DNA from: CAJXZP01 sp963974475
Lineage (GTDB): Bacteria; Bacteroidota; Bacteroidia; Flavobacteriales_G; Salibacteraceae
Direction: 5' to 3'
Assembly: GCA_963974475.1 (NCBI GenBank)
Contig: CAXBCR010000019.1
Location: 1 to 64,000, forward strand
DNA: 64,000 bases
Shown here: piece after piece, positions 19,391 to 29,153 of the stretch
Numbering within the stretch: the first letter of the stretch is position 1
Layout of the letters: each line of letters starts with the position of its first letter
Made by a program: the position numbers and the translations under genes
The notes under the pieces: model-generated
What the model was told of the DNA's origin: nothing
Databases searched by the model: none
Seen by the model: only the letters and a program-made list of their open reading frames with translations

Positions 19391-19872
19391 TTAGATTTTT
19401 AAAGGTCAGTGAAAAGATTAAGGTAGTTGTCTATTTGGTTTTTTTTGGAGCTACTTTTGTTGGTTGTACCAAACATGAAGAATATTCCTTACCACCAAAA
19501 CTTGGTGAAAAAGGAAACGGGGTAATAATTCAAGGTATCACGATAGATTATTACACTAGAAAACCAGTTAAGGCTTCGGTTACTTTATTAAATGTTTATA
19601 GCGGAATAATGCAAATAATTCCAAAGGTAACTGAGTTGAGGCAAGATTCAAGTAATGCTGAGGGAGAGTTTTTGTTTGAAAATGTTGTTTTTGTAGGTGA
19701 ACCGGATAAAATAGTTACGGATATAGGAGCCTCTACCGGGGTGAACCAACAAGGATTCAGTTCAGGTATTGTTACTATGGAGTATGATGGTGTAGTAAGT
19801 ACTGATTTTGATATAAAAGAGATTTTTAATACGCCTCAGGAGGTGTATACATTTATTATCGTTATTGGTTAA
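19387..19872 (+). CDS. Lipoprotein, paralogue a
   Basis: 161 residues. The N terminus has a hydrophobic stretch and lipobox FVGC (Cys at about 27). TKHEEYSLPPKLGEKGNG after the Cys is identical in the next gene, while the rest differs. The sequence that follows (ITIDYYTRKPVKASVTLLN, later DSSNAEGEFLFENV) looks like a carboxypeptidase-regulatory-like beta sandwich, but this is weak. It overlaps the lipase-like gene by 4 bp. Function unknown. Confidence 0.8.
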   Translation: MIRFLKVSEKIKVVVYLVFFGATFVGCTKHEEYSLPPKLGEKGNGVIIQGITIDYYTRKPVKASVTLLNVYSGIMQIIPKVTELRQDSSNAEGEFLFENVVFVGEPDKIVTDIGASTGVNQQGFSSGIVTMEYDGVVSTDFDIKEIFNTPQEVYTFIIVIG

Positions 19873-19897
19873 CTTAAAGGATATTATTAGAATAATT

Positions 19898-20395
19898 ATG
19901 GTTACATGCCTATTATTTTTTGGAAAAAAAAGTTTGAGGATTGAGTTTTATTTATTGATTATATTGGGTTGGCTGTTGGTGTCTGGTTGTACCAAACATG
20001 AAGAATATTCCTTACCACCAAAACTTGGTGAAAAAGGAAATGGGGTGACCATTCAAGGAGTAGTTTATCAAGCTAAAACCTCTAATTCTGTTGCAGCTCT
20101 GGTGGAATTAGGTCATTTAAATATAGGTAAGTGGTTATATATAGTTGACAAGGTAACCGAGTACCAATGTGATAGTTCTGGGGTGTTTAAATTTACTGAT
20201 GTGGTTATTAAGGAGGGAGCTCTTACTGGCTATACTGATGATGTCATTACTCATATGAATGTGTCTTACGATGAAGATGGTCTTATACTTGGGGTAAGAG
20301 TTAAATACGATGGTGTTTATTATAGTATGCAGGAACTACCAATTTTTAATCAGGAACCCAAAGAACTGTATGAGCTTGAAATTTGGTTATATTAA
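19898..20395 (+). CDS. Lipoprotein, paralogue b
   Basis: 165 residues from the ATG at 19898, chosen over a TTG at 19865 because it gives a normal signal sequence and does not overlap the previous gene. Lipobox LVSGC. The 62 bp from the lipobox onward (19985-20046) match the previous lipoprotein gene with a single difference, then the sequences diverge. A beta-sandwich fold is plausible (TSNSVAALVELGHL, DSSGVFKFTDV). Function unknown; it belongs to the cassette 1 operon. Confidence 0.75.
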   Translation: MVTCLLFFGKKSLRIEFYLLIILGWLLVSGCTKHEEYSLPPKLGEKGNGVTIQGVVYQAKTSNSVAALVELGHLNIGKWLYIVDKVTEYQCDSSGVFKFTDVVIKEGALTGYTDDVITHMNVSYDEDGLILGVRVKYDGVYYSMQELPIFNQEPKELYELEIWLY

Positions 20396-20433
20396 TTGTA
20401 GTAAAAAGAGAATGATAATTCAATAGTAAGTTA

Positions 20434-20949
20434 ATGAAAAATATATTCTTTACCGTATTATTATTTCTAGGTGTTTTAGATTTATTTTCACAAATCACCC
20501 CTTCTTTATACACGGGTATAAGTACAGGGACTAACCTGGGTGGGGAGTTGGGTTTAGGAGCAGAGTTTAGGTATAAAATTGTTTCTGTTAATATTGCTAT
20601 GGGAATGGGTATGGAAAGTTTTCCAGAAAACACCATGAATACGGATAGACTTGGAGTAGATGCAGGTATAAAACTATACGTACTAAAAGGTTTGTTTGTA
20701 GGTTTTAATTATGGTTCGATTAGCTCTTATGTAAATCAAATAGATACAGATCAGTATTATTTTGAAAAAGTTTATGGGTTCTCTTACACTTTGGGTTACA
20801 AACAAAAAATCTTCAAGAATTATTTCATTCAAGTTTTCGTGGGCTTTTCTTCGGATAGGGATGTAAATTATAAGATGTTTTTTTATAACGAAGTATTTGT
20901 GCCAAGAGGTGGTATTTTAATTGGCTATGAATTTAGGGGTAGTAAGTGA
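20434..20949 (+). CDS. Predicted outer-membrane beta-barrel-like protein
   Basis: 171 residues with a signal peptide (about 1-20, ending LFSQ), then alternating aromatic/Gly strands (GELGLGAEFRYKIVSVNIAMG, GLFVGFNYGS, GFSYTLGYKQKI) and a C-terminal GGILIGYEFRGSK. This fits a small outer-membrane barrel, as in many Bacteroidota. Last complete gene of cassette 1, 38 bp after the second lipoprotein. No enzymatic motif is seen. Confidence 0.7.
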   Translation: MKNIFFTVLLFLGVLDLFSQITPSLYTGISTGTNLGGELGLGAEFRYKIVSVNIAMGMGMESFPENTMNTDRLGVDAGIKLYVLKGLFVGFNYGSISSYVNQIDTDQYYFEKVYGFSYTLGYKQKIFKNYFIQVFVGFSSDRDVNYKMFFYNEVFVPRGGILIGYEFRGSK

Positions 20950-21011
20950 TAAATCTATTTTTAGGTTGGTAGTATCAAAAGTGTAACTTCGCTATCAAAA
21001 ATACTGAAACC

Positions 21012-21269
21012 ATGAAAGTAAAAAACCACACCTACCAACAATTTCAGCTTAAAGACGATTACGAAGGGAAGGTGGAAGCCACCTTTATTAGCGCTAATTC
21101 AAATACCTATAAAAGGCCGATAATTTTATATATCCATGGGTTTATTGATTATTTTTTTCATCCGCATCTGTCCTTTTTTTTAAATGAAAATGGTTATGAT
21201 TTTTGTGCCTTAGAGATTAGAAAGTATGGGAAGGCATTTGAGACGTTTACGGATACTATTTATTATTAA
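21012..21269 (+). pseudogene. 5' fragment of the alpha/beta hydrolase gene at 25190
   Basis: The first 219 bp (21012-21230) match 25190-25408 with two differences seen, then the sequences diverge after the codons for RKYG. The frame closes after only 85 residues, before the GHSTGG nucleophile motif that the full gene has. It is a truncated duplicate that marks the end of cassette 1. Confidence 0.85.
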
Positions 21270-21300
21270 ACTGAGATAGCTTCTTAACTTAGATTAATTG

Positions 21301-21541
<241 letters not shown>

Positions 21542-21946
21542 GTTTTACTAGGGCTATGCTCAATTAATGTGAATGCCCAGTTATATTCTAGTGGAAACAA
21601 CACCATCTCTGGTAATAAAGTTGGGATAGGTATAACTAATCCACAATCTTCTTTACATATTAAAGATTATTCTGGTCCAGCAATTGGCGGTGGAACAGCT
21701 TATATACCCTTAATTAGGTTACAAAGTTACGACCCGAATACCATACCTACTTCAACTAATTATTTTGATTTACGGATGGATAATTCTTTATCGCTAACAT
21801 TCTGGTATCATGCAAATAATAACCCGTCCTCAAAAGCCTTTGAATTAACCCAGAATGCAGTTAAAATATATTCAAAATTAGTAGTAGGTGATAAAGCAGA
21901 ATATGGTGAAGGTATTACTCCAAATGGTACACAGGGCAGCTTTTTG

Positions 21947-22462
21947 TCATTAGGATTAAAACAACTTGGAACTGCGGGAGCTTGGCAGGGTTCAGGAGTT
22001 ACCATGTTTACCACAAGTACGGGTGAATTTCAGTTAATGACAAATACTTCTGGTACGGTGAGCGGTCTCACAAACATGTCAAATCAAGTACGATTTAAGG
22101 TAAACTCTACCGGTGTGGGTGTGAATGGGAATTTATTAGTTAATACTAGTTATATACCAAGCGGATATGTTATGGCAGTGGACGGTGACGCTATATTTAC
22201 CAAAGTAGTGGTAATGGATAGAGTAACTTGGCCAGATTTTGTATTTGAGAAAGACTACGAACTTAAATCACTGTTTGAGTTAAAACAGTTCATCAAAAAT
22301 AATGGGCATTTACCTGATGTTCCATCTGCCCAACAAGTGGCTGAGGATGGTGTTGATTTAGCAGGGATGAATAGAATCTTATTGCAGAAAGTAGAGGAAT
22401 TAACACTTTATATTTTGCAAATGGAAGAAAGGTTAGCTAATGTAGAGGGAGGATTAAAATGA
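21947..22462 (+). repeat. Cassette internal repeat block, copy 2
   Basis: Identical by reading to 16413-16928 (offset 5,534), ending at the ATGA overlap with the following gene. Confidence 0.92.
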
Positions 22463-24336
22463 GAGGTGTTTTAGTATTTTTCAGTCTTTTATTAAGTATT
22501 AGCACGTTTTCGCAGACGCAACAAATTGCAACAGACTTCCCGGATGTACAGATATTTCCGTCTAACTTTGACCAGTCTGAGGTGCATATTTCCATAAATA
22601 AAACTAATCCTTTGAACCTTATAGTGAGTGCCAATACATTCACAAATGGGTATAGTCAGGGGTATTACTTCACTTTAGATGGAGGTTTAACATGGTCAGG
22701 TAGTGATGATTTACCACAGCAAGGAAAAGGAGCTGGAGACCCATCCACATCTGTTGATGCTTCTGGAAGAGCATATATCACTACATTAGCTAAAAATAAC
22801 AATAATCAAGTTGATGGATATTTTGTTCAACATTCTGATGATAGAGGTTTAAGTTGGTCAAATCAAATTAGGGGTCTTACAAATGCTTCTGCAGGAGTTG
22901 ATAAGGAGATGATTACGACTGTAGATGAAATGCAAACTAGTCCCTATGCAAATTATTTTTATTGTGCATGGACTGATTTTTCTGACCACGGGGTGGTTAA
23001 AATAAACCGATCTAGGAATAGAACAATCACCTTTGATAATAGTATTACCCTGTCTTCTAATTATGGAATGGGTACTAATGTGCAAACAGGGCCAAATGGA
23101 GAAGTGTATGTTTGTTGGGCGGACTATACTAATGGGAAATTTCCTGCTCAACAAATGGGATTCTCATATTCTTTAGATGGAGGAAGTAATTTTTTTAGTA
23201 GTTTGCCTTTCTCGTATTTAGGAATTGCAACGACCAGTAATTTACCTAATTCTTTATTTGGGGATACTAGAATTAACGATTTCCCGGTCATGGCAGTGGA
23301 TAAAAGCTGTGGGATCCATCGAGGTAGAGTTTATATTGCTTTTCCTGAATTTTTAAATTCTAATTCCAATAAATCAGTGATTAGAGTTCGTTATTCTGAT
23401 GATGATGGAAATAATTGGTCTAATGGAGCAATTATTAGTGTTCCTACTAGTAACCAAAATTGGTTTCCGTGGATTGCAGTAGATGATTTAACAGGTTTGG
23501 TTAATGTAGCATATCATAGTTATGACCAATCAATATCAAATACCAATACTTTCGTGGCTTATTCAACAGATGGGGGAGGTACCTGGCAAAATATACGAGT
23601 TAGTGATGTTGGTCATTTGACCTCGCCAATTGATAATTCAAAATATGCGAAAGGTTATGCAGGAGACTATATTGGAATTGCTTCGTTTCAAGGTAAATCT
23701 ATAGTTTCATGGGCAGATGATCGTTCTGGTGTCTGGCAAGTTTATATTTCAAGAATAGAATATGGTATACCAACTACTATATCTTCACTTACGAATTTAG
23801 CTATTAATAATCCAAGTTATATTTCAGGAAATCAAATATTTCAAGCTTTAGATGATATTACTGTGGCAAATCAAAACCCTGTTAATATAGGTTCTAATGC
23901 TCATGTTGAATTTGTTGCAGGTAATAAAATAATTCTTTACCCTGGGTTTGAAACCAATGACAATTCTCAATTAATTGCTAGAATTGAAAACGTAACACCG
24001 TGTTCAACACCTGGAGCCACCTATTATAAAGGAGTTATGGATTGGACAAGTGGAAAGGAAATAAGTAAGCTAAATAAAGAGGGGCTTTCTATTTTTGCTT
24101 ATCCAAATCCGAGTTCAAGTTTTGTAACTGTGGGTTGTTTAAATAAGGGAGCTGAAAGTGCTATGGTTTCAGTTTCAGACATATTAGGTCATGTAGTTTT
24201 TGAGTCTAATGCAGAATATGTTTCTGAGAAACAAATTAGACAAGTTATAGATATATCCAATTACAAAAAAGGAACTTATATTGTTTCGATTGGACTTAAA
24301 GATAAGAAGTATAATCTGAAAATAGTAAAAGAATAA
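22459..24336 (+). CDS. T9SS-exported BNR/Asp-box (sialidase-like) protein
   Basis: 625 residues. A signal peptide (about 1-20, ending TFSQ) is followed by five Asp-box-like motifs of the S-x-D-x-G-x-x-W type (TLDGGLTW, SDDRGLSW, SLDGGSNF, SDDDGNNW, STDGGGTW). This indicates a six-bladed propeller as in sialidases and related BNR proteins. Catalytic residues of true sialidases were not identified. A stack-type motif (NKIILYPGFETNDNS) and a T9SS sorting domain (YPNPSSSFVTVG to the end) follow. It overlaps the preceding tail-fibre-like gene by 4 bp, so translation may depend on that gene's frame, which is now OFF. Its counterpart in cassette 1 is a lipase-like protein. Confidence 0.85.
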   Translation: MRGVLVFFSLLLSISTFSQTQQIATDFPDVQIFPSNFDQSEVHISINKTNPLNLIVSANTFTNGYSQGYYFTLDGGLTWSGSDDLPQQGKGAGDPSTSVDASGRAYITTLAKNNNNQVDGYFVQHSDDRGLSWSNQIRGLTNASAGVDKEMITTVDEMQTSPYANYFYCAWTDFSDHGVVKINRSRNRTITFDNSITLSSNYGMGTNVQTGPNGEVYVCWADYTNGKFPAQQMGFSYSLDGGSNFFSSLPFSYLGIATTSNLPNSLFGDTRINDFPVMAVDKSCGIHRGRVYIAFPEFLNSNSNKSVIRVRYSDDDGNNWSNGAIISVPTSNQNWFPWIAVDDLTGLVNVAYHSYDQSISNTNTFVAYSTDGGGTWQNIRVSDVGHLTSPIDNSKYAKGYAGDYIGIASFQGKSIVSWADDRSGVWQVYISRIEYGIPTTISSLTNLAINNPSYISGNQIFQALDDITVANQNPVNIGSNAHVEFVAGNKIILYPGFETNDNSQLIARIENVTPCSTPGATYYKGVMDWTSGKEISKLNKEGLSIFAYPNPSSSFVTVGCLNKGAESAMVSVSDILGHVVFESNAEYVSEKQIRQVIDISNYKKGTYIVSIGLKDKKYNLKIVKE

Positions 24337-24338
24337 AT

Positions 24339-24977
24339 ATGAAAAGGATAATCATAAATATATTGCAACTACTTTTAGTAGGGTTGCTTTTTAGCGCAAG
24401 TTGCAAAAAGAATACTGAACCAATAAAATTGGTTGAGGAGAAATTTACAAGCGATAATTACCCAGTTAAAATTGGGAATTGGTGGAAATATAAAGTGACT
24501 GATTTTTATAGCGGCACTATTGATACATTGGTAGTTGAAGTGGTAAGTGAAGTTGATAATTCAAATGGATCAATGTCATATAGATGTGAATTAAAACAAA
24601 ATGGATCAATTGTAGATTCCAGTATTATCATAGTTTCAGAAGTGGAATTTTCCTACAAAGGGCTAAATCCTTATTATTCGTATTTTGGGGATTATAAACT
24701 TACATTTCCGTTCAATGCAGGTTCATTTTGGGAAGGTGCTTATTCAACAGATACCGTTATTGTAACTTCTAGGATAGATAAGTTTACTATTAATGGAACT
24801 GAATATAGTCCAATTTATAACTTAAAGCGATCATTCTATTTGGGAGGTGGATATTCTTTAACTCAATTTCAAATGATTACTCCTAAAGTGGGCATAGTTA
24901 ATCAGTCTATTGATTTGTTTGATGGAGCTAATGCGCAAAAGCAAAATTTTGATTTAATAGATTACCATTTGAATTAG
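24339..24977 (+). CDS. Lipoprotein of cassette 2
   Basis: 212 residues with a lipobox FSASC (Cys near residue 22) followed by KKNTEPIKL. It begins 2 bp after the BNR protein gene, in the same position as the lipoproteins of cassette 1, but is not similar to them. The sequence NYPVKIGNWWKYKVTDFYSG is typical of many Bacteroidota surface lipoproteins of unknown role. No function is assigned. Confidence 0.8.
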   Translation: MKRIIINILQLLLVGLLFSASCKKNTEPIKLVEEKFTSDNYPVKIGNWWKYKVTDFYSGTIDTLVVEVVSEVDNSNGSMSYRCELKQNGSIVDSSIIIVSEVEFSYKGLNPYYSYFGDYKLTFPFNAGSFWEGAYSTDTVIVTSRIDKFTINGTEYSPIYNLKRSFYLGGGYSLTQFQMITPKVGIVNQSIDLFDGANAQKQNFDLIDYHLN

Positions 24978-25000
24978 GTGTTACTATCCAAGATTGAAGG

Positions 25001-25034
25001 GAGCTTCTTGTTTATTATATCAGGAGCTCTTTTA
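25001..25034 (+). terminator. Possible terminator of cassette 2
   Basis: GAGCTTCTTG pairs imperfectly with CAGGAGCTC, followed by TTTTATTT. It lies about 25 bp past the lipoprotein stop. Confidence 0.5.
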
Positions 25035-25189
25035 TTTGATTCAAGAATGCTGAAAACCTCTGGCTACAATCTTAGAAAGAATCTTGTAGGGTTTTGGTAA
25101 CTTGGGTTCATTGTTTTTAAGGTAATTATTACGGATATAGGCAGGTAATCGATATTTTTTGGTTTAAATTCGTTCTAAATCAAATTGAA

Positions 25190-26116
25190 ATGAAAGTAAA
25201 AAACCACACCTACCAACAATTTCAGCTTAAAGACGATTACGAAGGGAAGGTGGAAGCCACCTTTATTAGCGCTAATTCAAATACCTATAAAAGGCCGATA
25301 ATTTTATATATCCATGGGTTTATTGATTATTTTTTTCATCCGCATCTGTCCTTTTTTTTAGATGAAAACGGTTATGATTTTTGTGCCTTAGAGATTAGAA
25401 AGTATGGGCATGCAATGTTGTCTCATCAGCATCCCAATTATTGTAGAAACATTGAAGAATATTTTGAGGAGATAGACCAAGCTATTTTAAAAATACGGGA
25501 AATTAGTCAGGAAGAAATCATTCTTTTGGGGCATTCTACCGGAGGGTTAATTACTAGTTTGTATCTGAATAAGGGAGCCCAACGTTCGCAAATAGCAGCT
25601 TTGGTACTTAATTCTCCATTTTTAGAAACCAACGTACCGGCATTGGTACGGTTAGTTTTGAAACCCATTACCGGTTGGGTTGGAAGTCGATTTCCGTATG
25701 CCAAATTGGATGGGATGTTGCCTCCCATTTACCCAAGTAGCATTCACAAAGACTATGAAGGAGAGTGGGACTTTAACCTGAAATTCAAACCCATTGCAGG
25801 TTTTCCTGTTTATTTTAAATGGAGTAGGGCTATTATGGATGCTCAAGATGAATTGAAAACTAATTCCAACATTGGTCAACCCGTGTTGTTGCTTCATTCC
25901 TCGGATTCGTATTTGCCAAAAAAACATGAACCACGTGTCATGAAAGCCGATATAGTTTTGAATGTGGCACACATGAAAGCCATTGGACCACACTTAGGTG
26001 AAAACGTGACGCTGGTTGAAATCAAAGATGGTATTCATGATTTGTTTTTGAGTAAAAAACCAGTCAGAGAACACGCTATGAATGAAATGGTAAAATGGCT
26101 GAATGAAACGGTGTAG
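25190..26116 (+). CDS. Alpha/beta hydrolase (serine aminopeptidase/lipase-like)
   Basis: 308 residues without a signal peptide. An N-terminal strand with IILYIHGFIDYFFHPH and the nucleophile elbow LLGHSTGGLITSLYL (Ser near 116) place it in the monoacylglycerol-lipase-like S33/hydrolase_4 family. LLLHSSDSYLP carries the probable acid region and VEIKDGIHDLFLS the catalytic His. A cytoplasmic esterase or lipase is likely; the substrate is unknown. A 219-bp duplicate of its 5' end sits at 21012. It converges with the next gene, 8 bp away, with no clear terminator between. Confidence 0.85.
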   Translation: MKVKNHTYQQFQLKDDYEGKVEATFISANSNTYKRPIILYIHGFIDYFFHPHLSFFLDENGYDFCALEIRKYGHAMLSHQHPNYCRNIEEYFEEIDQAILKIREISQEEIILLGHSTGGLITSLYLNKGAQRSQIAALVLNSPFLETNVPALVRLVLKPITGWVGSRFPYAKLDGMLPPIYPSSIHKDYEGEWDFNLKFKPIAGFPVYFKWSRAIMDAQDELKTNSNIGQPVLLLHSSDSYLPKKHEPRVMKADIVLNVAHMKAIGPHLGENVTLVEIKDGIHDLFLSKKPVREHAMNEMVKWLNETV

Positions 26117-26124
26117 GGTTTAGT

Positions 26125-27210
26125 TTATAAACCAGCGTATACTTCCAATAATACCTTTTCCTGAGCCTGCCAATTGGCGTGCTTTCTAGCCACTCGCGCG
26201 TTTTTGGATAAGCGCTGATAGCGTTCAGAATCCGAAAGGAGTAAATTCAAGGCGTCCGAAATTTTAGTAGGTTCAATGTCATCGATTAATAGGGCTACTT
26301 CATCTGTTTTGTTGAACTTCACATATTCCGGATAAGTCATGGCTATTTGCGGTACGCCTGCATGCATGTAATCAAAAAACCGATTGGCTAATGAATGCCA
26401 GTGACTTAGTCCGCCTTTGGCAAAAAGGGTGAGCCCTATTTTTGCCCCGCAGGTATATTCGCGAAGCTTTTGGGGCTCCACAAAACCGATAAACTTCACC
26501 TTAGCTTCCAATTTTAGGTTTTTAGCTAATTTTTTTAAAGTAGGGAGCAAATCTCCATCTCCACAGATGTATAATTTGCAATCCACATTTTGCATAGCCA
26601 TGAGCAGCTCTTCTAAGCCACGGCCAAAATTCACCGCACCTTGATATAATATATATTCCTCGATTTTTATACAGTTTTCGGGTGGGCTAGCCAAAACAGT
26701 GGCATTCCGAACAATATGAAATTTTTGATGATATTCGTGTAGAAACAAATCGGCATAGCCCTGAGAAACCGTAATAGCGGCATCTACTTTAGGAATTGCA
26801 AATCGCTCAATGGCTTTCCAAAATCTTTTCACCTCTTTTCGGTTCACTATTTCTTCTTGCTCCGTAAAATACTCATGGGCATCATACACCACTTTCGCAC
26901 CTTTAAGCTTAGCCACCCAAATGGCCGGCATAATAGTGTCTAAATCGTTGGCGTTAATGATGTCGTATTTGGTAAAAAGCAAATGAAAAAATAACCGAAT
27001 ATTATACTCGGCATAAAACAGGATAGAATGCTCAAACCAGCAGTTTAAACGTAACCGATGAAACGGTTTTTTATCTAAAGCGTAGGAAGATTTTCGTTTT
27101 CGGCCAATTAGTGTTACGTCATAACCTGCTCCAACCAATGCCGTACAAATGCGGTTCATTCGTTGGTCTTGATGCAAATCATTGGTCACTAAACTGGCAA
27201 TTCTTTTCAT
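26125..27210 (-). CDS. Glycosyltransferase family 4 protein
   Basis: 361 residues. The N-terminal Rossmann domain starts MKRIASLVTNDLHQDQRMNR and includes KGAKVVYDAHEYFTE. The C-terminal domain contains YQGAVNFGRGLEELL, KVKFIGFV and FFDYMHAGVPQIAM, typical of GT-B retaining enzymes of the GT4 family. It probably adds a sugar to a surface polysaccharide or lipid. It starts 1 bp after the formyltransferase stop, so the two are co-transcribed. The donor and acceptor are unknown. Confidence 0.85.
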   Translation of the reverse strand: MKRIASLVTNDLHQDQRMNRICTALVGAGYDVTLIGRKRKSSYALDKKPFHRLRLNCWFEHSILFYAEYNIRLFFHLLFTKYDIINANDLDTIMPAIWVAKLKGAKVVYDAHEYFTEQEEIVNRKEVKRFWKAIERFAIPKVDAAITVSQGYADLFLHEYHQKFHIVRNATVLASPPENCIKIEEYILYQGAVNFGRGLEELLMAMQNVDCKLYICGDGDLLPTLKKLAKNLKLEAKVKFIGFVEPQKLREYTCGAKIGLTLFAKGGLSHWHSLANRFFDYMHAGVPQIAMTYPEYVKFNKTDEVALLIDDIEPTKISDALNLLLSDSERYQRLSKNARVARKHANWQAQEKVLLEVYAGL

Positions 27211-27211
27211 A

Positions 27212-28033
27212 CTATTTGTTTAATTCCTCCTTGGAGTCTCGAAAGAAATCAGAAGAGGATAAAGGGGAATTGATTATTTCTGCTTTCCAATTTAACGACA
27301 ATTTCATTTTTTCTCCATTCACTATCGCATACGGTAATGGAAACGGAGGGAAGTAAGTGGCTCTAATGTAGCGGTCTATTTTGTCCTCGTTCCAATTTAA
27401 ATCTACCTCTTTTAGGCCATTTATTTCGTTACGTAAATGAAATCCAAATGGGCGGATATCCGTAAAGTCCTGTTGAGGGGTAGGAACATAATTTCCTTGA
27501 ATTAAGTGGGCTATCGAATTTTTGAAAAGAGTAATAGATTCTTCTGTCGTCTTATGATGCAGTGTTTGCACGGTTTCGTTGGGTGAAATAGCAAATCGTT
27601 TTTCAAATAATATAGCGCCTGAATCAATACCGCTTTCAAGCACATGTAAGGTAGTCCCAAAGGTTGCGGCCCCATCAATAATTGCAAACGAAAACTGATT
27701 GCAACCTCGGTATTCGGGTAAAGGTGCCATGTGCAAGTTGATGGCTAATTCTTGGGCGCAGTCAATGTGTTTTTGTAATAAAATCTCATGGTATTGCACC
27801 GAAATTAAAAAAGACACATCTTGCAGAAACAACAATTCGTCTGTAGCAGACAGAATGGGAATTTCATGCGTTTTGGCAAGTTCTAAAATGCTGGGTTCGG
27901 TAGCTGATATTTTTCGGTCGTTAGAAAGTACGCCAACTAATTCAATATCCAACTCTTGGGCATGGTCAATTAGATGTTTGAAAGCAGCATAACCCACTTC
28001 TTTACTTCCCAAAAACACCACTTTTTTAGTCAT
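27212..28033 (-). CDS. Formyltransferase family protein (Fmt-like)
   Basis: 273 residues. MTKKVVFLGSKEVGYAAFKHLI is the formyl-transferase nucleotide-fold start. VQYHEILLQK, NLHMAPLPEYRGCNQF and GSIDSGAILFEK-like segments match the 10-formyl-tetrahydrofolate binding and catalytic region (the Asn/His/Asp set). It is shorter than methionyl-tRNA formyltransferase and is paired with a glycosyltransferase. A sugar N-formyltransferase is therefore as likely as a tRNA one, and sequence alone does not decide. Confidence 0.8.
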   Translation of the reverse strand: MTKKVVFLGSKEVGYAAFKHLIDHAQELDIELVGVLSNDRKISATEPSILELAKTHEIPILSATDELLFLQDVSFLISVQYHEILLQKHIDCAQELAINLHMAPLPEYRGCNQFSFAIIDGAATFGTTLHVLESGIDSGAILFEKRFAISPNETVQTLHHKTTEESITLFKNSIAHLIQGNYVPTPQQDFTDIRPFGFHLRNEINGLKEVDLNWNEDKIDRYIRATYFPPFPLPYAIVNGEKMKLSLNWKAEIINSPLSSSDFFRDSKEELNK

Positions 28034-28154
28034 TGAAACCTCGATTTAACAATTCCCAAAAGTAAGCATAGTCTTTTGTTAGGATAATAAATTACAGGGT
28101 ATTTCTGATATAAATCCCGTATGGAAATTAAATTTGCAATTCTTACAGAGAATT

Positions 28155-29057
28155 ATGTTGAAAATCGCTTTCCATCCCATTTACACGCATCCCTTACCAG
28201 ACGGGCATCGGTTTCCGATGGAGAAATACGATTTGCTTCCAGCGCAGTTAATCCATGAAGGTACCTGCGATGCCTCCAATTTTTTTGAGCCGGGCCTACC
28301 CGATATGCAACATGTGCTTCGTACGCATGATGCCGCTTATGTAAGTCAACTGCAATCGTTATCGGTAGATAAAAAAATGGCACGTAGAATAGGGTTTCCG
28401 TTAAGCAAGCAACTCATAGAGCGGGAATTAATTTTGGCTCAAGGCACGTTGATGGCATGTCAATTCGCTTTAAAACAAGGTGTGGCTATGAATATTGCCG
28501 GAGGCACCCACCATGCATTTAGTAATAAGGGCGAAGCGTTTTGTTTACTTAATGACCAAGCCATTGGAGCGCGATATGTGCAGAATGAACTGGGTTTAAA
28601 ACGAGTTTTGATTGTTGATTTGGATGTGCATCAAGGAAATGGAACGGCTGAAATATTTAGCAATGACCCATCCGTATTTACCTTTTCGATGCACGGAGAA
28701 AGCAACTACCCCTTTGTGAAAGAAAAAAGCGATATGGATATACCCTTAGCGAATGATTGTACCGATGAGGTATATTTGAATACGTTGAAAACCATTTTGC
28801 CCGAATTAATAAATACCCACCAACCTGATTTTATTTTTTATTTGAGCGGGGTAGATGTGTTAAGTACCGATAAGTTGGGCAAATTGGGGATGACCGTAGA
28901 CGGATGTAAAAGGCGCGATGAATTTGTGTTGCAAACTTGTTTCGATGCGCAGATTCCAATGATGATTTCGATGGGAGGAGGGTATTCACCGCAAATTAAA
29001 ACCATTGTGGATGCCCATGCCAACACGTATCGACTAGCGCAAAAAATATTTTTTTAG
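28155..29057 (+). CDS. Histone deacetylase family (acetoin-utilisation/AcuC-like) enzyme
   Basis: 300 residues from the ATG at 28155, preferred over a TTG at 28134 seven codons upstream. Conserved zinc-hydrolase features are all present: NIAGGTHHAFSNKGEAFC with the His-His pair, DLDVHQGNGTAEIF supplying Asp/His zinc ligands, SGVDVLSTD with the third ligand, and ISMGGGYSP. Such enzymes remove acetyl groups from proteins or small amides such as acetylpolyamines. The substrate is unknown. murB follows on the same strand after about 100 bp with its own promoter. Confidence 0.9.
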   Translation: MLKIAFHPIYTHPLPDGHRFPMEKYDLLPAQLIHEGTCDASNFFEPGLPDMQHVLRTHDAAYVSQLQSLSVDKKMARRIGFPLSKQLIERELILAQGTLMACQFALKQGVAMNIAGGTHHAFSNKGEAFCLLNDQAIGARYVQNELGLKRVLIVDLDVHQGNGTAEIFSNDPSVFTFSMHGESNYPFVKEKSDMDIPLANDCTDEVYLNTLKTILPELINTHQPDFIFYLSGVDVLSTDKLGKLGMTVDGCKRRDEFVLQTCFDAQIPMMISMGGGYSPQIKTIVDAHANTYRLAQKIFF

Positions 29058-29124
29058 GAAGATACTAACGCAAGTTTTTCAATAACTTTTTGGATAGAAA
29101 ATCTAATTCCGTTGCGAGTCGAAT

Positions 29125-29132
29125 TACTTTTG
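29125..29132 (+). promoter_or_regulatory. -7 element (TACTTTTG) of murB
   Basis: A perfect TAnnTTTG 21 bp before the murB ATG. No TTG is seen at the usual upstream distance. Confidence 0.6.
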
Positions 29133-29153
29133 TAGGATAAGCGTTCTAAAATC

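Noticed and set aside
21569..22462. Cassette 2 tail-fibre-like protein starting at GTG 21569
   Set aside because: It would lack the signal peptide that is still encoded upstream. The CT number explains the frame better than a new start.
28134..28154. TTG start for the deacetylase-family gene
   Set aside because: An ATG seven codons later gives the conserved N terminus LKIAFHPIYTHP.
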